Below, piece by piece: positions 17,591-25,999 of a stretch of 35,825 bases of DNA; the first letter of the stretch is position 1, and each line of letters opens with the position of its first letter. The translations under genes and the position numbers were made by a program. The notes under the pieces were generated by a model, which was not told the DNA's origin, did no database searches, and was given only the letters and a program-made list of their open reading frames with translations. The stretch spans positions 397-36,221 of the forward strand of contig JAHELS010000038.1 in the NCBI GenBank assembly GCA_024644085.1. Direction: 5' to 3'. Origin of the DNA: Rhodopirellula sp. (GTDB taxonomy: Bacteria > Planctomycetota > Planctomycetia > Pirellulales > Pirellulaceae).

Positions 17591-19075
17591 TCAATCGTCT
17601 GCCGGTCCGCCGTCTTTGATCACGAAACGGGCACGCAACCGGGCAACTTCTTTTGCCAGGCCGGCCGTCTCGACACTCTTGAGAACTTCGTCGAAATCCT
17701 TGTATGCCGCCGGCGCCTCGTCTTTGGGATAGCGGCGGCAATTGGTCAGAATATCTGCTGCGTCAAATGACGCGTCGACCTGCATCTGGTCCAACTCGCG
17801 GATCGCCCGCTTGCGGCCGAGCACCCGACCCGCACCATGGTTGACGCTGTAGCAACTCGCCTCGGCACCCGGCAACGCGACCATGATGCTCGATCCAGCC
17901 TGTGGATTACCTGGCAACAGGATCGGGTGGCCCGTCTCTTCGAAGGGTGTGCCGCTGAGCGCATGATGCCCCGCCGGAAACGCCCGCGTTGCTCCCTTGC
18001 GGTGAACATAGCACATTCGATTTCCGACAACCTCCTTGCGCGCAATGTTGTGGCTGATGAAGTACACGAGTCGGCCGGTCGTACCGGGAATCACTTCCTG
18101 GAACGCTTCGAGAACGAGAGCATTGATCAGCAAATGGTTGACGGTCGCGAAATTCGCACCCATCGCCATGTCGTCGAGATAAGCGTCCGCTTCGGCGGTA
18201 CCCAGCGGCGCGTAGACCAATTGTTTGTCGTTTCCAGGATAGGGAACACCCCAGGCGTCGAACTTCTCTTCCAGTGCCTTGAATTGTCCGCTCGCCAATC
18301 GATGACCGACACCCCGGGATCCACAGTGTGACAGAAATGCGACCTTGCGATCTTCCAAACCAAAGACCTCGCAAGCGTGCCGTGAGTCTTCTTCATCCGA
18401 CACTTCGACAATCTCGCATTCACCGAAGTGGTTTCCTCCCCCGTACGAGCCGAGCTGTTCCACCTTGGCACGGAAACCCGAAAACATTTTGTTTGAGCGC
18501 AGCACCTCCAACCGCGTTCGAAGGGCTTCGGACGAATCGTCGTGTCCGACATGAAACGCATCTTCACATCGATCGACCCATTGCGATGGGACTCCGATCG
18601 AATCGAGAACGTCTTTCGATCCACCTTCGATCATGGCCGCAGCGCCGATCTTTTCGTCGACCTTGCGACCAGCGGGAACATGGCGCGAACCTTTTCCGGC
18701 ACCGGTTGGAATCCGCCGGCTGATCGCGTGAATCAATTCCCGACGCGTTTTCTTGTCGGCGACCGCCGATTCCGGCAGATCGGTTTGCAACAGACTCATC
18801 GAGCACTTGATGTCAAAACCCACAGGGCCGGGATAAATGTGCGTTGGTGAGGCGAGAACGCATCCGATCGGTGCACCATATCCGCAATGCGCATCGGGAT
18901 TGAGAACCACGTCGGTCACACCCGGTGCAACTCGCGAGTTGATTGCCTGTTGCAGGCACAAGTCGTCAAACGTGTTTCGGATGGCCTCGTTGCCGAATAC
19001 CTTTACCGGTGAATGATGGTCCCCCGCCGGCAAAATGGCGGTCGCATCACCGGTCGGAACGATGCGAGGGGTCAC
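17591..19075 (-). CDS. rtcB: RNA-splicing ligase RtcB
   Basis: With the GTG at 19075 the protein has 494 aa. The sequence GGAG sits 6 nt upstream of this GTG, better than the more distal GTG at 19114 (507 aa). RtcB joins RNA 2',3'-cyclic-phosphate (via 3'-phosphate) ends to 5'-OH ends using GTP and Mn2+, acting in RNA repair and tRNA splicing. Key residues in 494-aa numbering: metal ligands Asp88 and Cys91 in GFDIKC, Asn215/His216 in GGGNHFGE, His250 in SHCGSRGVGH, His342 in SHN, and the guanylylated histidine His413 in VNHGAGR. No rtcA or rtcR gene is adjacent. A long inverted repeat lies about 130 bp upstream of its start. Confidence 0.95.
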   Translation of the reverse strand: MTPRIVPTGDATAILPAGDHHSPVKVFGNEAIRNTFDDLCLQQAINSRVAPGVTDVVLNPDAHCGYGAPIGCVLASPTHIYPGPVGFDIKCSMSLLQTDLPESAVADKKTRRELIHAISRRIPTGAGKGSRHVPAGRKVDEKIGAAAMIEGGSKDVLDSIGVPSQWVDRCEDAFHVGHDDSSEALRTRLEVLRSNKMFSGFRAKVEQLGSYGGGNHFGECEIVEVSDEEDSRHACEVFGLEDRKVAFLSHCGSRGVGHRLASGQFKALEEKFDAWGVPYPGNDKQLVYAPLGTAEADAYLDDMAMGANFATVNHLLINALVLEAFQEVIPGTTGRLVYFISHNIARKEVVGNRMCYVHRKGATRAFPAGHHALSGTPFEETGHPILLPGNPQAGSSIMVALPGAEASCYSVNHGAGRVLGRKRAIRELDQMQVDASFDAADILTNCRRYPKDEAPAAYKDFDEVLKSVETAGLAKEVARLRARFVIKDGGPADD

Positions 19076-19202
19076 GTGAGTCTCCAATTCTTGTTTTTGC
19101 GCGGTGACCAACACCGGTCGCCAATCTTAGATTCACAGAGATTACCCGGCCGACGGAGGTTCACGCTTGTCGTTTTACCAGCTCACCGCGTGGTGAGAAT
19201 AT

Positions 19203-19306
19203 TAGGCTTTGTCTCAAAAGGGGTCTGACCCTTTGGAGGGCAAGCCAGTTTGCCAGTAATCGCGCCTTGCCCGGAGAGGGTCAGACCCCTTTTGAGACAA
19301 AGCCTA
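19203..19306. repeat. 104-bp REP/MITE-like palindrome with perfect 30-bp arms
   Basis: The arms 19203-19232 and 19277-19306 are perfect 30-bp reverse complements, beginning taggctttgtctcaaaag and ending with its complement. Inside them a 7-bp inner stem (gggcaag 19238-19244 with cttgccc 19266-19272) forms after a short mismatch. Each arm also contains its own small palindrome (gggtctgaccc at 19221-19231, gggtcagaccc at 19278-19288). The element starts 30 nt after the ispH stop and lies upstream of rtcB. It has no open frame of its own. The structure fits a REP/BIME or miniature inverted-repeat element. It could also act as a 3' stabiliser or terminator for ispH, although no U-run follows. Confidence 0.9.
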
Positions 19307-19336
19307 GCATCGTGCGGCCTCGAAGCGAGATCGCTC

Positions 19337-20287
19337 TCACACGCCGCTTTCAGCTTCGGCTGCGAAGGCGCGGAGCGGTTTCGGCAAGGGGAATTGAACG
19401 GATTCCTCGCGGATCGACGCGACATCGACGGTGGCATCGAATCGATTCACCAAGGCATCGATCGTTTCCTGAACGACCGATTCCGGTGCGCTGGCCCCGG
19501 CGGTGATCAGCACTCTCTCGGCGTGGCTGAGCGTATTCAGGTCCAGGTCCTGTGGGCCATCGATCAGGTAGGCCGGTTTCCCGTCTTCAGCGGCCAATTC
19601 GCGAAGCCGTTGACTGTTGCTGCTGTTTTGGCTGCCGAGCACAAGTATCACGTCCGCTTCCTTGGCCAGGATACGGACGGCTTCCTGACGATTCTGGGTG
19701 GCGTAGCAAATGTCTTCCTTGGGTGGGCTGACAATGTTCGGAAATCGCTCGCGAAGCCGCTGAATGATTCGATTGGCATCATCGACGCTCAACGTCGTTT
19801 GCGTTAAATACGCGAGTTGCGTGTCGTCGGTGAACTCCAATCGATCCACATCCTGTTCATCTTCCACGAGCACGATCGCATGGGGCGCTTCTCCCATGGT
19901 CCCGATCACTTCGTCGTGCCCGTCGTGCCCGATCAGAATGATTGTGTGACCGGCCTTGGCATATTTGATCGCCTCGAGGTGTACCTTCGTCACCAGGGGA
20001 CAGGTCGCGTCGAGTGAATGAAGATTCCGGCGTTTTGCCGCATTGCGGATTTCGGGCGACACGCCATGTGCCGAGAACAGCAGCACGCTTGAGTCGGGAA
20101 CCTCATCCACGCTATCGACAAAGATCGCACCTTTCTCGCGAAAAGAGTTGACCACATATTGGTTGTGAACGATCTCGTGGTAAACGTAGACCGGTGGGCC
20201 GAATTTCTGCAGCGTCAGATTGAGCGATTCGATCGCCATGTTGACGCCGGCGCAGAATCCCCTTGGGGCGGCCAGGATAATTTTCAT
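19337..20287 (-). CDS. ispH: 4-hydroxy-3-methylbut-2-enyl diphosphate reductase
   Basis: The 316-aa protein is a full-length IspH (LytB), the last enzyme of the MEP pathway. It reduces HMBPP to IPP and DMAPP with a [4Fe-4S] cluster. The three cluster cysteines are Cys12 (PRGFCAGV), Cys96 (DATCPLV) and Cys194 (EDICYATQNRQ). The diphosphate-binding histidines His41, His74 and His124 and the catalytic Glu126 (GHDGHDEVIG) are all present, as is the SSNSQRL motif. The ATG at 20287 is the only reasonable start. The gene is transcribed divergently from hpnC, with only 29 bp between the two start codons. Its products feed farnesyl diphosphate and thus the HpnCDE squalene route encoded next door. Confidence 0.97.
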   Translation of the reverse strand: MKIILAAPRGFCAGVNMAIESLNLTLQKFGPPVYVYHEIVHNQYVVNSFREKGAIFVDSVDEVPDSSVLLFSAHGVSPEIRNAAKRRNLHSLDATCPLVTKVHLEAIKYAKAGHTIILIGHDGHDEVIGTMGEAPHAIVLVEDEQDVDRLEFTDDTQLAYLTQTTLSVDDANRIIQRLRERFPNIVSPPKEDICYATQNRQEAVRILAKEADVILVLGSQNSSNSQRLRELAAEDGKPAYLIDGPQDLDLNTLSHAERVLITAGASAPESVVQETIDALVNRFDATVDVASIREESVQFPLPKPLRAFAAEAESGV

Positions 20288-20316
20288 TCGTAATCCAATG
20301 TCTCAGTCGGATAATC

Positions 20317-21255
20317 TTGAGCCACCTCCAGCATAACCGCGAGACCGCCAAGTCGTCTAACCACGATTGTCCCCTGGGTGAGGAGGGATCGTTAGCTGCT
20401 GCGGAAAAGGAAACGCGGCGGCTGGCCCGGTCACATTACGAGAACTTCGTCGTCGCAAGTGTCCTCTTGCCCCGGGGGATGCGTCAGCCCTTTTACAACT
20501 TGTATGCGTTTTGTCGCATCGCCGATGATTTGGCGGACGAGTCATCTTCCCGGCAAGCAGCTCTGGAGCAATTGGCAAGATTTCAGGATCGCCTCAATGC
20601 GACGTTTCGGCATCGCACCGGCGTGGCGGCGCCAACACCGCAGCATGACCACGTTTTCATTGCTTTGGCCGATACGATCGATCGATTTTCCCTTCCCCAG
20701 CAGCCCTTTGACGACCTCCTCGATGCGTTTCGCCAGGATCAGACAAAGACGCGTTACGCCGACTTTGAAGAGTTGCTCGATTACTGTCGTCGTTCGGCCA
20801 ATCCGGTGGGGCGGCTCGTGCTTTGTCTGGGTCAATGTCTTGACGATGAATCTGCGGCGCTGTCGGATCAGATTTGCACGGGATTGCAGCTGGCGAATTT
20901 CTGGCAGGACATTTCGCGCGACCATGCCGTCGGCCGCATTTATGTTCCGCTCGACGCCATGCAGCGTTTCGGCGTCAGCGAGGAGATGTTTCGTGAGAGA
21001 TCGACGCCGGTTGAGTTGCGTAAGCTTTTGGCCAGCGAGTGTGAGCGAGCCGACGAATTCCTTCGTCGTGGTCTGCCCTTGGCCGAGCGAGTTCCCCGAT
21101 GGCTGGCAAGGGACGTAAGACTGTTCGCTCATGGCGGGTTGGCGACACTGCGGGCGATCCAGCGAATCGACTTCGACGTGCTCGGTTCGCGGCCGACCCT
21201 CAGCCGATTGCATCAGGCGGGATTGGTGGCCCGCGCCGCGCTGAGGCTCTTGTGA
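20317..21255 (+). CDS. hpnC: hydroxysqualene synthase HpnC (squalene/phytoene synthase family)
   Basis: The 312-aa protein belongs to the trans-isoprenyl diphosphate synthase family. The first Asp-rich motif is ADDLADE (69-75) within FCRIADDLADE. The second is ANFWQDISRD (193-202). An early LARSHYENFVVASVLLP segment and the QTKTRYADFEELLDYC region are typical of HpnC, which converts presqualene diphosphate to hydroxysqualene. The only upstream in-frame start found is the TTG at 20317. The conserved part begins near residue 35, so a non-canonical start somewhat downstream is possible. It is divergent from ispH, and followed on the other strand by a TIGR02996 gene that separates it from hpnD and hpnE. 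The HpnC assignment over HpnD rests on motif resemblance plus the presence of all three genes. Confidence 0.88.
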   Translation: MSHLQHNRETAKSSNHDCPLGEEGSLAAAEKETRRLARSHYENFVVASVLLPRGMRQPFYNLYAFCRIADDLADESSSRQAALEQLARFQDRLNATFRHRTGVAAPTPQHDHVFIALADTIDRFSLPQQPFDDLLDAFRQDQTKTRYADFEELLDYCRRSANPVGRLVLCLGQCLDDESAALSDQICTGLQLANFWQDISRDHAVGRIYVPLDAMQRFGVSEEMFRERSTPVELRKLLASECERADEFLRRGLPLAERVPRWLARDVRLFAHGGLATLRAIQRIDFDVLGSRPTLSRLHQAGLVARAALRLL

Positions 21256-21273
21256 CTGGATCGAACGGGAAGA

Positions 21274-22248
21274 TTACAAGTGCGGGCTTGGCTGCACGAC
21301 CGATGGTCCGCCGCGATGGGGATGCTGCACATGATTGTCGGCACCGGTCGGCAACGCCTTGATACACTGCTTCGAGCATGCGTTCACCAGCAACGGCAAC
21401 ACATCGGTGCCGACGCGAAGTGAGATCCAGACACGGTGTTGTTGCTCGTCCAAGTATGTTTGATCACAAACGCAACAGCGGCGCCGGGCGGTTGGTCCCC
21501 AGCGGCGCTCGTAGAGCTGGACAAATTCCGGAGAATCATTCGCAAGCTCGCGCCACGAACGCAGCGGAGGGAACATGGGGCGTGCCTTGTAGTTTCCGTA
21601 AAGGGCGCGAGTGCTGACGGTGCTGGCGGAAAGGTTTTCGCACCGAGTTATCTGATAGGGGAACCAGTGAAGTGGATACGAGGTATACGGATCCATTCGT
21701 TCCAGGGAGGTCATCTCACCGATTTCGGGAGGAATTCGACTGAGCGAGCTGCCGTAGAGAATCAAACGACGGACCTTTTTCAACTTTCCAATCGATGCGG
21801 GCAGCGTCACGATCTGGGCTCGCTGCTCCCGCGAGATCGCTTGCAGTGGCACAAATTCTTCTCGCCCGTCGGAGACTGCTTCGTCGATCGCGTGGCACAG
21901 TTTCGACCATGCGGCACCTTGAGTGTCCTGGACCTCATTATGCAGCCGCTGTGTCGACGTGAGATGCGCGCCACCAGTTCGGTAACACGAGCAGGACATG
22001 GCGGTCACGATGGAACCGACGGCACGAATCCAAGCGGGGTCGGCTTGGCGGCGCAGCCGACTGAGTTGGTCGTCGATGTCGGGCCGACAGACATGGTCGA
22101 TCGATAGATAGCTCACGGCCAAACGGAGCCTTAGATACTCGGCCCTGATATCACCGCGGTCCTCGAGCCAGTCGGCATAAACGAGATGCAGGGCATCGTC
22201 GTGCCGATTTGCCCTGATCGCCTGGAGGAAGGAATTCTCATCACGCAT
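21274..22248 (-). CDS. TIGR02996 (repeat-companion) domain protein with LRR-like segment and Cys motif
   Basis: The 324-aa protein starts with MRDENSFLQAIRANRHDDAL and YADWLEDRGD, a clear match to the roughly 42-residue TIGR02996 domain. That domain is largely known from planctomycetes, where it precedes leucine-rich or other repeats. Residues about 130-200 contain one or two degenerate leucine-rich repeats (LPASIGKLKKVRRLILYG, IPPEIGEMTSLERM). The C-terminal part has CCVCDQTYL near residue 257 and CSKQC near 290, a C-x2-C ... C-x3-C pattern that could bind zinc. No signal peptide is seen. It sits antisense between hpnC and hpnD, 18 bp from the hpnC stop, and is divergent from hpnD. The function is unknown and its position suggests insertion into the squalene cluster. 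Confidence 0.82.
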   Translation of the reverse strand: MRDENSFLQAIRANRHDDALHLVYADWLEDRGDIRAEYLRLRLAVSYLSIDHVCRPDIDDQLSRLRRQADPAWIRAVGSIVTAMSCSCYRTGGAHLTSTQRLHNEVQDTQGAAWSKLCHAIDEAVSDGREEFVPLQAISREQRAQIVTLPASIGKLKKVRRLILYGSSLSRIPPEIGEMTSLERMDPYTSYPLHWFPYQITRCENLSASTVSTRALYGNYKARPMFPPLRSWRELANDSPEFVQLYERRWGPTARRRCCVCDQTYLDEQQHRVWISLRVGTDVLPLLVNACSKQCIKALPTGADNHVQHPHRGGPSVVQPSPHL

Positions 22249-22374
22249 GTATTCCAGCTATACACGGAATGCTCGTGGTCGACAGCGCGGATCCGCTAAA
22301 CTGGGCAAGGGTTTTCGAATCGATCCGTCACGGTGGCGGCCGGTACCAAAACGCCGCTGCCTTTTCATAAGCAA

Positions 22375-23379
22375 ATGCCCGCGGAAATCTCCGTTTCGAC
22401 CAGCTACCGTCACGTGCGCCGCATTTCGCGTCGTAGCGGAAGCAATTTTTACCGATCGTTTTGGTTGCTGCCTCGACCCAAGCGCGAGGCGATGTGTGCG
22501 CTCTATGCTTTTGCCCGTACGACCGACGACCTTGGCGATTGTGTCGAGCCGGCGGCACTTCGCACCCGTTGGCTTGATTGGTGGCGCCAGGCTGCGGCGT
22601 TGAATTTGATCGGCGACGGCCCTTTGGAACACGTTGTTTTGCCCGATGGCTTGCTCCCTTCGGGTTCGTCACGGACGACCAGCGGATGGCCGATCGATCT
22701 GTACCGGCGGGCTACCGAGATCTTGCCGGCGCTGCGCGACACATCTCGCCGTTACGACATTCCCACTCGCTACATGCTGGAAATTGTTGACGGCGTTTTG
22801 GCGGACCAACAGAAGACGCGATTCGATACGTACGAGCAGGTCGAACATTATTGTTACCTCGTTGCCTCGGCGGTCGGATTGGCTTGCTTGCACATCTGGG
22901 GTTTTGAAGAACCGCTCCCAGAATCAGCTGCGATCGATTGCGGAATCGCTTTTCAGTTGACCAATATCCTTCGGGACGTTGCCGAGGACGCCGAAAGAGG
23001 ACGGATTTACCTGCCGCGCCAACATTACGAGAAACATGGACTGGGCGAAGACGATTTGCTCGCCCCGCGCGGTGATGATCGTTTCTGTTGCCTCGTGCTC
23101 GATGAGGTCGAGCGTGCCAGAAAACTGTTTGATTCCGGGTGGCAGGTTTGGGATTCTCTCGACGGCGACGGCCGGCCGATGTTCAGCATGATGTGGCGGA
23201 CGTATCGAAAGTTGTTGGATCGGATCGCGGCCAATCCCGGTTCGGTCATCGAACGTCGAGTGAGATTGAGCACCGGCGAACAACTCGGTCTCGTTTCGCG
23301 TCATTTTTTCCCCCCGATGTTTCGCCGGCTTCCTGTCCCGCCAATCGAAATGGGCCACCGGGATGCGCGTGGCCGATGA
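22375..23379 (+). CDS. hpnD: presqualene diphosphate synthase HpnD
   Basis: The ATG at 22375 gives 334 aa. A GTG at 22333 would add 14 residues. This is a squalene/phytoene synthase family enzyme with Asp-rich motifs TTDDLGD (Asp51, Asp52, Asp55) and QLTNILRDVAED (194-205), and the family segments SFWLLPRPKREAMCALYAFAR and DGVLADQQKTRFDTYEQVEHYCY. HpnD condenses two farnesyl diphosphates to presqualene diphosphate. The LTNILRDVAED(D) form of the second motif is the usual bacterial phytoene/presqualene synthase form, which distinguishes it from HpnC. The stop codon overlaps the hpnE start (ATGA), indicating translational coupling. A phytoene (crtB-like) activity cannot be excluded from sequence alone. 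Confidence 0.9.
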   Translation: MPAEISVSTSYRHVRRISRRSGSNFYRSFWLLPRPKREAMCALYAFARTTDDLGDCVEPAALRTRWLDWWRQAAALNLIGDGPLEHVVLPDGLLPSGSSRTTSGWPIDLYRRATEILPALRDTSRRYDIPTRYMLEIVDGVLADQQKTRFDTYEQVEHYCYLVASAVGLACLHIWGFEEPLPESAAIDCGIAFQLTNILRDVAEDAERGRIYLPRQHYEKHGLGEDDLLAPRGDDRFCCLVLDEVERARKLFDSGWQVWDSLDGDGRPMFSMMWRTYRKLLDRIAANPGSVIERRVRLSTGEQLGLVSRHFFPPMFRRLPVPPIEMGHRDARGR

Positions 23380-24776
23380 CCCCACGTGTTGCCATTATCG
23401 GTGGCGGTCTGGCCGGGCTTTCGGCCGCAGAAGCACTGGCGCGCAGCGGTCGTGATCGATTCCAGATCACCCTGCTCGAAGCGAAACAGTCCACCGGGGG
23501 CCGCGCCGGTTCGTTCATCGATCCTGCATCCAGCCAAAAGGTCGATTACTGCCAACATGTTGCGATGGGCTGCTGCACGAACCTGATCGGTTTACTGGCG
23601 AGATGCGGTCTGGCGGAGTCGATGCGACGCTACCGCGAACTTTGGTTCCTGCATCGAGATCACCCGCCGAGCAGGTTTGCTCCGAACAATTGGTTGCCAC
23701 CGCCCCTGCATCTGGCGCCGGCCCTGGGCGCATTGAAATATTTGAATCGCCAACAGAGACGCCAGATCAGACGTGGCTTGTGGCGACTTTTCCGCAGCCG
23801 GAGCGACGAACTGGAAAGCGTCACGGCCGGTGATTGGTTGCATGCCGCCGGACAGGATGAGGCAACCGTCCGAGATTTTTGGAGCGTGATCATTGTCAGT
23901 GCGCTCGGCGAGAGAGTTGAACTTGTCAACATGGCGATGGTGCGGAAGGTCATGATCGACGGATTCGCAGTTGCTCGAGGTGCCTGTGACGTGCTGGTCC
24001 CTCAGATTCCTCTGGCCGAACTATTCGGCCAGAAGATGACTGAACAAATCAGGAATCTTGGCGTCAATGTGCAGCCCGGCCGGGCAGTCAGCCGTGTTCG
24101 AGAATCGAAAGGCGGGGCCACTGTCGATACCCACGATGGTGCGGCATACGATGCTGAGCATGTCATCGTGGCGGTGCCGTGGCATGCGGTCTCGAAACTT
24201 GTGCCGCAGTCGTCCGTTGCGAACCTCGATTGCATTTCGCGGATTCCGGCTTCCCCGATCACGGGCCTGCACCTTTGGTTCGATCGCGAGATCACCGATC
24301 GACCCCACGCGGTATTGGTCGGTACCCTTGCCCAATGGGTGTTTCGTGATCCGTGCGGAAATCGGACGAAAGATTCAAATGGTTACTACCAGGTTGTGAT
24401 CAGCGGATCGAGCGCGGCGAATTCGCTTGGAAAAAAGCAATTGGTAGAAACCGTGCTGGGGGAGTTGCGTCACGCGTTCAAGAGTGCGAAGCACGCCACG
24501 CTGCTGCGCAGCCGGATTGTCACGGATCCCAATTCGGTCTTTTCAATTCGCCCCGAGGTCGAAGCGATTCGCCCGCCTGCCCGCACTCCCCTGCCCTGGC
24601 TGCATTTGGCCGGCGACTGGATCGACACGGCGTGGCCAGCGACGATGGAAGGCGCGGTGATCGGCGGACGCATGGCGGCATCGAGCGTCGCTGAGCAGTC
24701 GGGGATGGATCCGATCGACATCGACAGTGGCCTTCCACGCGGGTGGTTGGCCAGGCGATTGATTCGTTCGCGGTAG
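23376..24776 (+). CDS. hpnE: hydroxysqualene dehydroxylase HpnE (FAD-dependent)
   Basis: The ATG at 23376 overlaps the hpnD stop by the ATGA arrangement and gives 466 aa. An upstream extension of the frame to 23139 is a shadow of hpnD. The N-terminus is a Rossmann FAD site: VAIIGGGLAGLSAAEALA (GGGLAG at 9-14), Glu35 in LLEAKQSTGGRAGS (GGRAGS 41-46). The C-terminal FAD-binding signature LHLAGDWIDTAWPATMEGAV lies near residues 407-427. This fits the amine-oxidase/phytoene-desaturase-like family TIGR03467 (squalene-associated FAD-dependent desaturase), now known to reduce hydroxysqualene to squalene. Together with HpnC and HpnD it completes the three-step squalene route used for hopanoids, sterols or C30 carotenoids. 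No hopene cyclase is in the window. Confidence 0.92.
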   Translation: MTPRVAIIGGGLAGLSAAEALARSGRDRFQITLLEAKQSTGGRAGSFIDPASSQKVDYCQHVAMGCCTNLIGLLARCGLAESMRRYRELWFLHRDHPPSRFAPNNWLPPPLHLAPALGALKYLNRQQRRQIRRGLWRLFRSRSDELESVTAGDWLHAAGQDEATVRDFWSVIIVSALGERVELVNMAMVRKVMIDGFAVARGACDVLVPQIPLAELFGQKMTEQIRNLGVNVQPGRAVSRVRESKGGATVDTHDGAAYDAEHVIVAVPWHAVSKLVPQSSVANLDCISRIPASPITGLHLWFDREITDRPHAVLVGTLAQWVFRDPCGNRTKDSNGYYQVVISGSSAANSLGKKQLVETVLGELRHAFKSAKHATLLRSRIVTDPNSVFSIRPEVEAIRPPARTPLPWLHLAGDWIDTAWPATMEGAVIGGRMAASSVAEQSGMDPIDIDSGLPRGWLARRLIRSR

Positions 24777-24795
24777 GCCCCGCGTTCCACTCGCA

Positions 24796-25863
24796 CTAAT
24801 CTTCGACGGACTCGTTGACGGAAAAGGGAATTCCGCCCGCACTGAGCACCATCGTCAAATCGGGAATGTCATCGCGATGAATCGTGATCGCGGAGTTGAA
24901 GGTGTAATTTCCCTTGCCCCCGATCAATCGCTTTGGATCACCGTATTGGAATTCCGCCGGCGCCTCTAACAATTGAATGCTCGGATTGGAGACCAATTGA
25001 TCAATGGGTTCCTTGCCGCCGATCGAGACTTTTCGCTCGAGCCCGGTGATTTGGACCGTTTCGCCGGGCTTGACCGACACCGTGGCTCGGATCTGTGGCT
25101 CGACGCCGGTAAAGAAGGTGCTGTCGAGCCTCACGTACTGTTTGCTTTCGTGTTCCAGATGCAGATTCCAATTGGCCGCCGCGGCGGGGATTTCGTATTC
25201 CAATCGGATTTCGTTTTCGCTGGCGTTATACAGAAACATTCGGGCTTCGACGCGCTGGCCGTTCTTCCATTGGCTCTTCCCGTCGGGCATCCGTGCGCCC
25301 GCCATCAGTCCGGCGACCTGACCGCCCCAGTGGATTGTGTCGATCAGGTCGGGTTCGGGACTGGAGAGCTGGGTCCTTTCCGGGTTCCCGATCGTGACGG
25401 GAATCGGACGAGAGTGCGGGATGCCCGTGCCGTGGTTCGGTTTCACCGTCAACCAGAATGCGGAGTTCGCCGTCACGTTGTATTGACCGTCCGGCAACCC
25501 CTCGGTGCTCACGGACACCCGATATTGCCGCTTCTTGAGCAGATCGCCCGGTCCCAATTCGTGCTGCCATCGACGTTGTGAGCTTCCAAGAATGTTCAGC
25601 TCGATGCGGTTGTTTGTGCCCAACGTTGGGTGGGTGTCATCGTATTGCTGGATCACGATCGTTTTGGATTCGTCCGACGTATTCCTGAGAACGAATTCAA
25701 CCACAATGGGATCACCTGGTTGCAGCTTGCCGCTTGCGCTGAGCAGACGCGCCCCGGATTGCAGACCACCGCGGCGCGGTCCCCAGATGTATGTCGGGTC
25801 GACTCCGTAGAGGTTGATTGAGACGACGATGCCAGCAGCAATGACGAAGAGACGAAGAAACAT
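24796..25863 (-). CDS. secreted beta-rich protein of unknown function
   Basis: The ATG at 25863 gives 355 aa and has GGAG 7 nt upstream. A GTG at 25881 would add six residues. The N-terminus FLRLFVIAAGIVVSINLYG is a signal peptide, so the protein is exported. The rest is rich in beta-strand patterns, with two Ig-like segments. The first is near residues 45-160 (LQPGDPIVVEFVLRNTSDESKTIVI, then RYRVSVSTEGLPDGQYNVTAN in variant form). The second is near 205-290 (GQRVEARMFLYNASENEIRLEYEI, VSVKPGETVQITGLE). No catalytic motif is recognised. Such proteins are common and unnamed in planctomycetes. It converges on hpnE with 19 bp between the stops and lies downstream of glyS in the same direction. 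Confidence 0.82.
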   Translation of the reverse strand: MFLRLFVIAAGIVVSINLYGVDPTYIWGPRRGGLQSGARLLSASGKLQPGDPIVVEFVLRNTSDESKTIVIQQYDDTHPTLGTNNRIELNILGSSQRRWQHELGPGDLLKKRQYRVSVSTEGLPDGQYNVTANSAFWLTVKPNHGTGIPHSRPIPVTIGNPERTQLSSPEPDLIDTIHWGGQVAGLMAGARMPDGKSQWKNGQRVEARMFLYNASENEIRLEYEIPAAAANWNLHLEHESKQYVRLDSTFFTGVEPQIRATVSVKPGETVQITGLERKVSIGGKEPIDQLVSNPSIQLLEAPAEFQYGDPKRLIGGKGNYTFNSAITIHRDDIPDLTMVLSAGGIPFSVNESVED

Positions 25864-25999
25864 CAAAGGGCTCCGTTCCACACGAATGAACGTGGTATCG
25901 CGATGATCTTACAACACCTGGCGTCGCTCAATGCGATTTGGGCCCCTTGCGCGATATTGCCCAATCCACGTGAAGCGTGAGTCCTGCGGACGCGGAGGT

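Noticed and set aside
23139..23375. 79-codon upstream extension of the hpnE frame
   Set aside because: It overlaps the hpnD coding region in another frame. The FAD-binding motif follows directly after the ATG at 23376, which has the typical ATGA coupling with hpnD.
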